Part shown: positions 21,704 through 31,747 of the stretch, in pieces | Layout of the letters: each line of letters opens with the position of its first letter | How positions within the stretch are numbered: position 1 is the stretch's first letter | Origin: Chlorella sorokiniana | Lineage: Eukaryota; Chlorophyta; Trebouxiophyceae; Chlorellales; Chlorellaceae | Length of the DNA stretch: 64,000 nucleotides | Reading direction: 5' to 3' | Assembly: GCA_025917655.1 (NCBI GenBank) | Contig: CP084619.1 | Coordinates: 682,001 to 746,000, forward strand | Position numbers and translations under genes: made by a program | Notes under the pieces: model-generated | Seen by the model: only the letters and a program-made list of their open reading frames with translations | Told to the model about the DNA's origin: nothing | The model's database searches: none

Positions 21704-24700
21704 ATGACGATGAGATCTGCAGCCAACTTATATCCCGAACTGCTGTTGGCCCTCGTTGGGCATACCGGCGAGGCGTTTGTGCGGCATGAACCGCACGGTA
21801 TAGTGCTGGCGGATGCGGTGGTGGACTGGGTCACGCCTCCCGAGCGGTGGGTGCCACAACTTGTCGGCAAGTGATCGCCGGCTTGCAGGCCTCCTTCACC
21901 CTTCGCCTCCTGGCTTGCAGGGAGCAGCTCAATCGCCTGGCCCTGCTGGGCGCCCACTTCGCCGCGCTGGAGGACTTTGTGGCGGGCGAGCTGGCAGCTG
22001 GCGACAGCGGCCTCCAGCCGCCGAGCCTGTACCGCGGCGCGCTGGCCACGGCGTGAGCGAGCTGCTGGACGTGTACCGCTCCGCCGTGCTGCGCGTGGAG
22101 GCGCACCTGCTGCGCCTGCCCGCGCCGCCGCCGCTGCTCAGCGTGCAGCACTTCCTGGCGGAGTTTGAGGCGCTGCTGCCTGAGGTGGCGGCCCTGGTGG
22201 GCGAGGTGCGGCGGCGGGGCCTGGCCGGCAGCGGCGTCATGCGCGCGCTGGAGCTGCGCGCGCGCAGCGGCGCGCGCCCGCGCTGCAGTCCTGCGCCGCG
22301 CGCCTGCTGTGGCACTGCCGCCAGGTGCTGCTCAAGCAGCTCGAGTCGTGGCTCGTGCACGGCCTGCTGCTGGACGCCACCGCCGAGTTCTTCGTCCAGC
22401 GCTGCGAGCCGGGCGGCGGCAGCCACGCCGCGCCCGCCCACCTCGCCGCCAGCCCGCCGCCGGGCGCCTGCTTGGACTGGCAGCCTCTGGAGTGGCACTC
22501 GGGCTTCCAGGTGGGGGTTGCGGCACTCACAAGCTGTTGCTGCTGGTCTGTGAGGTTGCGAATGCTGAAGAGGACTGCCGCCAACAGAGCGGTCGAGGCA
22601 TGGTCTGGCTGTTCGGGCCGCTGCAGCAGCTGCAACAGCTGAGCCGGCAGCCTGGGGGCTGATCACGCTGCCGCCCCATCCCGCCCGCCGCCACCCGGCG
22701 TGCCGCCGGCGCAGGTGGCGCTTGAGGAGCTGCCCCCTGGGGTGTCTCCCCCCGGCGGAGGCGGTACTGTTCATCGGCAAGGCGGTACGAGCGCTGAAGC
22801 AGCCCATGAGTGCGGCGGTGAGCGCGCAGGCGCTGGCGGCGCACGCCCGCGTGCTGGGCTTCTCCCGAGCGCTGCGCCGCCTGCAGCGCGAGGAGGAGTT
22901 CTCGGCCGCCCGCTTCGAGCTGTGCGTGGAGGGCATGCGGGCGCAGGTGACTGCGCTGGGGGTGGCCCGCTCCCGCGCCCGCCCGCCGCCGCACGGCTGC
23001 GCGCTGTCGGTCGCAGTTCGTGGGGCGGGCTGCCTGCCGTCGGTGTGCTTGGCGGCGCGACAGCGCCTGCTGCTCAGACCTAGTGCTGCTTGCTGTGCCT
23101 CCTCTCCCCTGCCTTGGATTGTTAAACATTCCGCTGCCCTTCCCCTACTGCCCCATTTACCCCCGGGCCTTTCCCACCCACCACCACCCATGCGCCAGGT
23201 GTCCTCGCTGCTGTGGGAGCTGGTGCGCCACCGCTGCGACCTGGCGGGGCAGCTGGAGGCGGCGCGCGCGTACCTGCTGCTGGGCCGCGGCGACTTCTAC
23301 CAGCAATTCCTGGACGAGGTGTGGGGGCGGTAACGCGGTACCGCCTGCCTCTCGCCGCACATGTGCTTAGGTGGCCTTCCTTGCGGGAAGGCTGCTGCCC
23401 GATGAGGGGCGGCAGCGGCGGCCCCTTACAGCTGGCGCCCCAGGCTGGGTGGCACAGTCATGTGAGGGCAGCGCTTGGAAGCTGTGCAGGCCCCGCGCTC
23501 AGCCGCGCTGCGCTCCTGCCTGCCTGCGACGATTGCTGTGCAGGCGGGGCCGCTGCTGGCGCGGGAGCCCAAGCCCAACACGGCGGAGGCGGACATCGCG
23601 CTCGCCTTCCAGCAGTCGGCGGCGAAGAGCACCGCCGAGACCGACCCCCTGTTTGGCTCCCTCACCCTGCGCTGGCTGCCGCCGGACGCCGCCGCGTCGG
23701 GCGCGCCCGCGTGGCACCCCTCGCGCTGCGTGGGCGTGGCGGCGCCGCGTACGACGCCTGGGACGGGCTGTACCTCGAGTGCGCCGTCGACTGGCCCCTG
23801 CAGTTGCTCTTCCCTCCAGAGGTGCGCGGCGCTGAGGGGCTGGGAGCCGCTCTGGCGGCTTGCTGTGATGCTGCTGGGGTGGCTGCCTGTTGCCGAGGCG
23901 GGTCCCTCGCCCCTAGCCGCATCCGCAGCACCGCTTCCTGCTTCCTGCGGTGCGCTGCTTGTCCCCCCTTTTCAGCCCCCCACCCATTTCTCTGGGAAAG
24001 GTGGTGGTGCTGGTGGCCCTCAGCCTTGCTGATCCTGTGGAGGAAAGTCGAGCCAGGCTCCGGCCACCCATGCCCACCCCCTTCCGCAGGTGATGGCCAA
24101 GTACGGAGCGCTGTGGCAGCACCTGCTGTGCGTGCGGCGGGCCCAGCTGGCGCTGGAGGGCGCCTGGGCCACACTGCAGGTGGGCCTGGGCGGCGGCGGG
24201 GGCCCTGCCAGATGCACAGCTTTCTTTCTTGGACTGCCTGATCGGCCAGACCATCCTGCTGTCCCTTGTCCTCCGACCGGGTTGCAGCCAGCATCAGCAT
24301 TGCCGCGAAGCCGTGCCCCCTGCTCCTGCTCCGCAGGCGCTGCAGCGCCGCCGCCCGAGCACGGCGGCCCGCTCCGTCTCCCGGCGGCGCTGCGCTCACG
24401 GCTGTGCGCCGCCCGCCTGGAGCAGCACCACTTCCTGTCCAACCTGTGGCGCTACCTGGCGGTCGACGTGGTGGAGGCGTCGTTCGGGCAGCTGCGCGCC
24501 GCCGTGGCCACCGCCCGGACTTCTCGGCGGCCGATGCCGCGCACCGCCGCTGCGTTGCGTCGCTCGTGTCGCAGGCGCGCCCGCCTGCCCGGCACCTCTC
24601 CCTCGCCCGCCAGTGACATACTTGCGCGCTTGCTACAACTCTCGTTGCATCGCAGCCACCGCTCTGCACCTCTGTTACCCTCCCCCTACAGTGCTTCCTG

Positions 24701-25292
24701 GACATGCGGCAGCTGGTTGGGTTGCTGGAGGACATGCTGCTCCAGTGCCGCGCGCTGTGCCAGCTGGTGCAGGTGCGCATGGGGAGAGTTTAGGGTGGCA
24801 GAGGCGGGGGGGGAGGGGGCCGCAGGGCGTAGGGGACAGCTGACGGCGCAAGCATGGGGTGTGGGTGTGCGAGAGATACTGTTCGTTGGGGGCAAGGGGA
24901 GAAGCTGGTGTGGTGAACTGTGGGGGAGGGGCTTTGCAGGCGGGGCATCCCCTTCCTGTGCCATGGGGCAGCCTCCTGGCAACGCAACATGCAGCCCGAT
25001 GATTCCTTGCTGCCTGAGCTGCTCCCCCAGCCCTCCCCACGCTTCCTCCCCTGCCGGCCCCCCGCCGCTTGCTGCAGAGCCTGGCCCAGCGGGGGAGGAG
25101 GCGGACGTGGAGGCAGCGGGCAGGGCGCTGGGCGGCATCCGCGCCACCTTCCGCTCCCGCCACCGCGTGCTGTACCAGGTCATGCAGAGCGGCAAGCTGG
25201 CGGCCCGCGCGCCCGCACTGCGCCAGCTCATCTCACGCCTCAACTACAACGGCGTGGCGGAGAGGCTGGCGCGGCGCGGCGATGCCAGATGA
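21704..25292 (+). CDS. GCP4: Gamma-tubulin complex component 4
   Basis: A member of the gamma-tubulin ring complex that nucleates microtubules. It starts MTMRSAANLYPELLLALVGH, matching the GCP4 N-terminus (xxELLLALxGxxG). Exons: 21704-21846, 21921-22510, 22715-22946, 23199-23318, 23544-23821, 24090-24179, 24337-24574, 24692-24772, 25078-25292. Family landmarks in order: LESWLVHGLLLDATAEFFVQ; EAVLFIGKAVRALK; YLLLGRGDFYQQFLDE; ADIALAFQQSAAKS; WPLQLLFPPE; LWQHLLCVRRAQLALEGAW; LEQHHFLSNLWRYLAVDVVE; LISRLNYNGVAERLA. About 650 residues, normal for GCP4. One-base breaks near 22050, 22277, about 22735-22755, 23740, 24354, 24517 and 25091-25095. The intron after 24574 uses a GC donor. Three further copies of the last exon lie downstream. 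Confidence 0.9.
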
Positions 25293-25697
25293 CGGAACCA
25301 CATCTCGGCCAGCGCGGGCTGTGGGGAAGGGGAGGGCGGCAGCGGTGGGGAACACACACTCGCGTCGGCGGCTCCCAGCGCGCGTCGGTGCCGTCGTTGC
25401 ATACCTGAATCTCACAACTTCTGTATTGCGTCAACGTGTCTCTTGCCGGCGGCACCCGCCTGCTGCTGTGATCTCAGGAGAGCTCATGCAGTTTGTTTGA
25501 GAGATATGTTGTAGTGCACATTGCTGCCAAACAGCAGCTATGCATGCATGCCAGATACGGGATGCATCAACAATTCACGCCGCCCCACCACTGGACTGCT
25601 GCGATGGCCGTCGCGACGACGGGGCAGCGGGCGGCGCCGCCAACCGCCCAACCATTGTATCCACCCAGCAATAGGCTGAGGCATCCCGCAGCATTAT

Positions 25698-25723
25698 GTG
25701 TGTGTGTGTGTGTGTGTGTGTGA
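25698..25723. repeat. (TG)n microsatellite at the POLA1-fragment breakpoint
   Basis: A TG run in the first array unit sits exactly where similarity to the POLA1 last exon ends. The second and third units have only short interrupted remnants here (about 27720 and 29755). Confidence 0.9.
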
Positions 25724-25956
25724 GGGGGTTGTCAGCTAGCCAAGTTTAAGTTCTGGAGGGGGCTGCAAATGCCAGCCTTGTGCAAGATCTGAAAAGGCTC
25801 GAGCCCGCATAGAATCAAATTTGCCGCCTTGCCCAAGGCTGGCAGGACTGGGCGGCAGCGCATTCCAGCAAGAAAAATGACAGCCCTGCAAGAGAGGATT
25901 GCAAATTGGGGGCCACACTGCCGCTGCACTTCTGCTGCCAACAAACAACCAGACCT

Positions 25957-27020
25957 CTACTCTGCATGCTCAGGGAGCAGCAGCGGCTGTGAATCACTGC
26001 GCTCAGCGTCGCCATCATGCCCGGTGCTGCCGCTGAACACACCACGGCGCTGGCGGCTGGATGGAGGCCGTCGTGCAGTAGAGCCTGCGCTGCCTGTGCT
26101 CAGTAGTGTCGATGGTGCCTCGCCAAGTCCATTCGCCTTTGTAGACGCCTCAGTTTCGCAAACTGCAGAGCAAGCCAAAGGACAAAGAAGTGAAGCAGCG
26201 TGATTGGCTGTTTGGCAGCGCAGCGGGCGCAAACAAGGCCTGGCAGCTACCGCGCTGTTTTCCACTCACCCAGCCATGGCGGCTCTGGCAAAGGCAACGG
26301 CTGCTCTGGCAGGGGTCGTACACCATGAATCATAAAGTCTGCACGGGCGGAGTCACAGCAAGGAGGTGCTGGTCAGACCGTCAAACGCCACAAACTCAGC
26401 CCAGCAACCATCCACGACTCAGAGGGCCAGGCGGCAACCAACACCCAGCGCACACGCTGTCGCAGTGCTCGCCTTTACGCCTGCGCCACATCCGTCTTGC
26501 TCTCAGCAACTGAGCGTAGTACTGGACAACCTCTTGACACTCGGGCGAGTCGACCGGCGTTCCTTGGCACCCCAACAAGGCGATCCTCGTCTCGGTTTCT
26601 GTCAACCATGATTCCACCAGAGCGTACTGCGATGCTTCGTCACGCGGCAAGCTGTGCTGCAAGCCCATCCAGCGGCGGCTGGAGAGACGAGCTGCTGCGG
26701 CGAGACGAGGGAGGGCAGAGGACCCAGCGCCGCACTCGAGGCCGCTGCTGTCAGAGGGAGTGCATTGTGCCTGAGCCGTTGCAGCAAGCGCACGTGTTTT
26801 GGGCCCTCGTACCGGTGAAAGCCTGCACAGGGACCTCGGAACGAGAAACCAGGCTGCCTTGCAAACAAAACAGTGTGTGGCCGGCGCGAAAGTTCTGCCA
26901 GGCTACATACGGAACACCTGCGAGATGACAAATGAATGCGCGGGAGCACTGAACCCAGTGGCCGTCGAGTTGGCACTCAATCACGCGCCCGTCCTGCCGG
27001 GCGTAGTGCCGACCTTCACC
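25957..27020 (-). CDS. Unknown multi-exon gene fragment, array copy 1
   Basis: I do not recognise it. On the minus strand, going down from the unit border, reading frames conserved between copies encode: an exon containing GRHYARQDGRVIECQLDGHW and ending CHLA|GTGTTC; FHRYEGPKHVRLLQRLRHN after an acceptor; VESWLTETETRIALLGCQG with TPVDSPE; YMLYGTRPLPEQPSPLPEPP (in copies 2 and 3); and a Ser/Arg-rich tail ending LLLPEHAE and a stop at 25957. Splice signals and phases fit between the later exons. The 5' end is probably cut at the GCP4-fragment border, since no start codon is evident. W, F, LAG and K positions in the first two exons faintly recall SAND-type domains, which is speculation. Confidence 0.4.
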
Positions 27021-27105
27021 AGCCCGATGATTCCTTGCTGCCTGAGCTGCTCCCCCAGCCCCACCCACGCTTCCTCCCCTGCCGGCCCCCCGCTGCCTGC
27101 TGTAG

Positions 27106-27321
27106 AGCCTGGCCCAGCGGGGGGAGGAGGCGGACGTGGAGGCAGCGGGCAGGGCGCTGGGCGGCATCCGCGCCACCTTCCGCTCCCGCCACCGCGTGCT
27201 GTACCAGGTCATGCAGAGCGGCAAGCTGGCGGCCCACGCGCCCGCGCTGCGCCAGCTCATCTCACGCCTCAACTACAACGGCGTGGCGGAGCGGCTGGCA
27301 CGGCATGGCGACGCCGGATGA
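27106..27321 (+). pseudogene. Extra copy of GCP4 terminal exon (copy 2)
   Basis: A 216-nt open exon (SLAQRGEEADVEAAGRALGG to RLARHGDAG and stop) preceded by a TAG acceptor. It keeps the GCP4 reading frame that the proximal exon 25078-25292 (215 nt) loses. No upstream GCP4 exons accompany it, so it can be used only by splicing from exon 8 across the array. Confidence 0.85.
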
Positions 27322-27972
27322 CGGAACCACATCTCGGCCAGCGCGGGCTGTGGGGAAGGGGAGGGCGGCAGCGGTGGGGAACACACACTCGCGTCGGCGG
27401 CTCCCAGCGCGCGTCGGTGCCGTCGATGCATACCTGCATCTCACAACTTCTGTATTGCGTCAACGTGTCTCTTGCCGGCGGCACCCGCCTGCCGCTGTGA
27501 TCTCAGGAGAGCTCATGCAGTTTGAGAGATTGTTGCAGTGCAGATTGCTGCCAAACAGCAGCTATGCATGCATGCCAGATACGGGATGCATCAACAATTC
27601 ACGCCGCCCCACCACTGGACTGCTGCGATGGCCGTCACGACGACGGGGCAGCGGGCTGCGCCGCCAACCGCCCAACCATTGTATCCACCCAGCAATAGGC
27701 TGAGGCATCCCGCAGCATTATGTGTGTGCTTTGGTGTGAGGGGGTTGTCAGCTAGCCAAGTTTAAGTTCTGGAGGGGGTTGCAAATGCCAGCCTTGTGCA
27801 AGCTCTGAAAAGGCTTCGGGCCGCATACAATCAAAGTTGCCGCCTTGCCCAAGGCTGGCAGGACTGGGCAGCAGCGCATTCCAGCACGAACAATGACAAG
27901 ACCTGCAATAGAGGATTGCAGATGGGGGCCACACTGCCGCTGAATGTCTGCTGCCAACAAACAAGCCGCCCG

Positions 27973-29055
27973 CTACGCTGCATGCTCATGGTCCAGCAGC
28001 GGCTGCGATTCACTGCGCTCAGCGTCGCCACCATGCCCGGTGCTGCCGCTGAGAACACCACGGCGCTGGAGGCTGGATGGAGGCCGTCGTGCAGTAGAGC
28101 CTTCGCTGCCTGTGCTCAGTGGCGTGGATGGTGGCTCGCCAACTCCGTTCGCCTTTGTGGACGCATCAGCTTCGCGAACTGCAGAGCGAGCCAAACGACA
28201 AAGAAGTGAAGCAGCGCATTGGCTGTTTGGCAAAGCGCAGCGATGTTGGCAGGGCTGCAGCAAAGCCTGGCAGTCTACCGCGCTTCACTCACCCAGCCAT
28301 GGCGGCTCTGGCAAAGGCGACGGCTGCTCTGGCAGGGGTCGTGTGCCATAAAGCATGTAGCCTGCACGAGCGGAGTCACAGCACGGAGCTGCTGGTCAAG
28401 CATCAACCGCCACAAACTCAGCCAGCAACCCGCACGGCTCTGCACTGTTCAGAGGGCCGGGCGGCAATCAACACCCAGCGCACACGCTGTCGCAGTGCAG
28501 TGCTCACCTTCACGAACGCGCCACATCCGTTGTGCTCGCAACAACTGAGCGAAGTACTCGACGGCCTCTCGAAACTCGGGCGAGTCGACCGGCGTTCCTT
28601 AGCACCCCAACAAGGCGATCCTCGTCTCGGTTTCTGTCAACCATGATTCCACCCTTTTTTTCTGCAGCGCTTCGTCACGCGGCAAGCTGTGCTGCAAGCC
28701 CATCCAGCGGCGGCTGGAGAGACGACCTGTCGCGGCGAGACGACGGAGGGCGGAAGACCCAGCGCCGCACTGGAGTCCGCTGCTGTCAAAGGCACTGCAC
28801 TGTGCGTGAGCCGTTGCAGCAAGAGCACGGGTTTCGGGCCCTCGTACCGGTGAAAGCCTGCACAGGCACCTCGGAACGAGAAACCAGGCTGCCCTGCTAC
28901 AAAAACAGTGGTTGGTCGGCGCGAAAGTGCTACCAGGCTACATGCGGAACACCTGCGAGATGACTTGTGAATGCGCGGGCGCACTGAACCCGGGGGCCGT
29001 CGAATTGGCACTCAATCACGCGCCCGTCCTGCTGGGCGTAGTGCCGACCTTCACC
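27973..29055 (-). pseudogene. Unknown gene fragment, array copy 2, with premature stop
   Basis: The same exon order as array copy 1. In the central exon the Gln codon of LLGCQGTP is TAA on the minus strand (28599-28601), so this copy cannot make the full product. The tail exon (ADASTKANGVGEPPSTPLST) and the first exon (YAQQDGRVIECQFDG) are also diverged. It ends at 27973. Confidence 0.55.
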
Positions 29056-29139
29056 AGCCCGATGATTCCTTGCTGCCTGAGCCCCTCCCCCAGCCCCACC
29101 CACGCTTCCTCCCCTGCCGGCCCCCGCTGCCTGCTGCAG

Positions 29140-29355
29140 AGCCTGGCCCAGCGGGGAGAGGAGGCGGACGTGGAGGCAGCGGGCAGGGCGCTGGGCGGCA
29201 TCCGCGCCACCTTCCGCTCCCGCCACCGCGTGCTGTACCAGGTCATGCAGAGCGGCAAGCTGGCGGCCCGCGCGCCCGCGCTGCGCCAGCTCATCTCACG
29301 CCTCAACTACAACGGCGTGGCGGAGCGGCTGGCACGGCATGGCGACGCCGGATGA
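29140..29355 (+). pseudogene. Extra copy of GCP4 terminal exon (copy 3)
   Basis: A 216-nt open exon after a CTGCAG acceptor, encoding SLAQRGEEADVEAAGRALGG to the stop. It is in frame, and nearly identical to copies 2 and 4. Confidence 0.85.
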
Positions 29356-30009
29356 CGGAACCACATCTCGGCCAGCGCGGGCTGTGCTGAAGGGGAGGGG
29401 CGGCAGCGATGGGGAACACACACTCGCGTCGGCGGCTCCCAGCGCGCGTCGGTGCCGTCGTTGCATACCTGAATCTCACAACTTCTGTATTGCGTCAACG
29501 TGTCTCTTGCCGGCGGCACTCCGCCTGCCGCTGTGATCTCAGGAGAGCTCATGCAGTTTGAGAGATATGTTGCAGTGCACATTGCTGCCAAACAACAGCT
29601 ATGCATGCATGATATAGGGGATGCATCAACATTTCACGCCGCCCCGCCACTGGACTGCTGCGATGGCCGCCACGACGACGGGGCAGCGGGCGGCGCCGCC
29701 AACTGCCCAAACACTGTATCCACCCAGCAATAGGGTGAGGCATCCTGCAGCATTATGTGTATGTGTTTTGGTGGCAGGGGGTTGTCAGCTGGCCAAGTTT
29801 AAGTTCTGGAGGGGGTTGCAAATGCCAGCCTTGTGCAAGCTCTGAAAAGGCTCGGGCCCGCATACAATCAAATTTGCCGCCTTGCTCAAGGCTGGCAGGA
29901 CTGGGCGGCAGCGCATTCCAGCAAAGAAAATAGACAGCCCTGCAATAGAGGATTGCAAATGGGGGATCACACTGCCACCGAACGTCTGCTGCCAACAAAC
30001 AGCAGACCT

Positions 30010-31075
30010 CTACTCTGCATGCTCAGGGAGCAGCAGCGGCTGTGAATCACTGCGCTCAGCGTCGCCACCATGCCCGGTGCTGCCGCTGAGCGCACCACGG
30101 CGCTGGCGGCTGGATGGAGGCCGTCGTGCAGTAGAGCCTGCGCTGCCTGTGCTCAGCAGTGTCGATGGTGCATCGCCAAGTCCATTCGCCTTTGTGGACG
30201 CCTCAGTTTCGCACACTGCAGAGCAAGCCAAACGACAAAGAAGTGAAGCAGCGGGATTGGCTGTTTGGCAAAGCGCTCGCAACAAGGCCTGGCAGCTAGC
30301 GAGCACGCTTACCCAGCCATGGCGGCTCTGGCAAAGGCGACGGCTGCTCTGGCAGGGGTCGTGTGCCATAAAGCATGTAGCCTGCACGAGCGGAGTAACA
30401 GCATGGAGCTGCTGGTCAGACTGTCAACCGCCACAAACACAGCCAGCAAGCATGCACGACTCTGCACTGTGCAGAGGGCCGGGCGGCAGTCAGCACCCAG
30501 CGCACACTCGGTCGCAGTACAGTGCTCACCTTCACGGATGCGCCACATCCGTTGTGCTCGCAACAACTGAGCGAAGTACTCGACGGCCTCTCGAAACTCG
30601 GGCGAGTCGACCGGCGTTCCTTGGCACCCCAACAAGGCGATCCTCGTCTCGGTTTCTGTCAACCATGATTCCACCCTTTTTTTCTGCAGTGCTTCGTCAC
30701 GCGGCAAGCTGTGCTGCAAGACCATCCAGCGGCGGCTGGAGAGACGAGCTGCTGCGGCGAGACGAGGGAGGGCGGAGGACCCAGCGCCGCACTGGAGTCC
30801 GCTGCTGTCACAGGGAGTGCATTGTGCCTGAGCCGTTGCAGCAAGCGCACGTGTTTCGGGCACTCGTCCCGGTAAAAGCCTGCACAGGCACCTTGGAACG
30901 AGGAACCAGGCTGCCTTGCAAACAAAACAGTGTTTGGTCGGCGTGAAAGTGCTACCAGGCTACATGCGGAACACCTGCGAGATGACTTGTGAATGCGCGG
31001 GCGCACTGAACCCCGGGGCCGTCGAGTTGGCACTCAATCACGCGCGTCCTGCCGGGCGTAGTGCCGACCTTCACC
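30010..31075 (-). pseudogene. Unknown gene fragment, array copy 3
   Basis: It keeps the central exon intact (VESWLTETETRIALLGCQG, then TPVDSPEFREAVEYFAQLL, then MWRIREG|GTGAGC), then YMLYGTRPLPEQPSPLPEPP and a phase-1 donor, then the tail ending LLLPEHAE and a stop at 30010. The first exon has lost two bases relative to the other copies near 31042-31050, which shifts its frame. No single copy of the three is clearly free of lesions; copy 1 is the least damaged. Confidence 0.5.
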
Positions 31076-31160
31076 AGCCCGATGATTCCTTGCTGCCTGA
31101 GCCCCTCCCCCAGCCCCACCCACACTTCCTCCCCTGCTGGCCCCCTGCTGCTTGCTGCAG

Positions 31161-31376
31161 AGCCTGGCCCAGGGGGGGGAGGAGGCGGACGTGGAGGCAG
31201 CGGGCAGGGCGCTGGGCGGCATCCGCGCCACCTTCCGCTCCCGCCACCGCGTGCTGTACCAGGTCATGCAGAGCGGCAAGCTGGCGGCCCGCGCGCCCGC
31301 GCTGCGCCAGCTCATCTCACGCCTCAACTACAACGGCGTGGCGGAGAGGCTGGCGCGGCGCGGCGATGCCAGATGA
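31161..31376 (+). pseudogene. Extra copy of GCP4 terminal exon (copy 4, distal)
   Basis: A 216-nt open exon (SLAQGGEEADVEAAGRALGG to LARRGDAR and stop) after TTGCTGCAG. Its flank leads directly into the intact POLA1 3' end, so it may be the ancestral last exon of GCP4 before the array formed. A G8 run replaces the G5-G6 of the other copies. Confidence 0.8.
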
Positions 31377-31747
31377 CGGAATCGCGCAGAGCTGGATGCG
31401 CACGTGACGGGGAGGGCGGCAGCGATGGGGAACGCGTCGCTGGAATCGGCAGCTGCAGCGCGCGTCAGTGTCGTGAAAAGCATGCGAGAAAATGATATCA
31501 TGTGTGTGGCGCGATCCCTGTCGGCTGCCAGTGTTTTCAGACCAACAACGCCGCCGGCTCTCTCACCCGCTGCTGTGGAACTCTTGGGGCGGCACCCCGC
31601 CCGCTGATGTGATCTCAGGAGAGCCCATGCGATGCGAGAGATGTTGCAGTGGACATTGCTCATCCCAACAGCAGCTATGCATGCATACCAGATACAGGAT
31701 GTATCAACAACTAATGCCGCCCGGCCAGAGGACTGCTACGTCGGCCG

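Noticed and set aside
26751-26850. CACCNGSG reading as a DnaJ-type zinc finger in the array gene
   Set aside because: It is in a different frame from FHRYEGPKHVRLLQ, which is better conserved across the three copies and fits the splice phase; only one CxxC unit is present.
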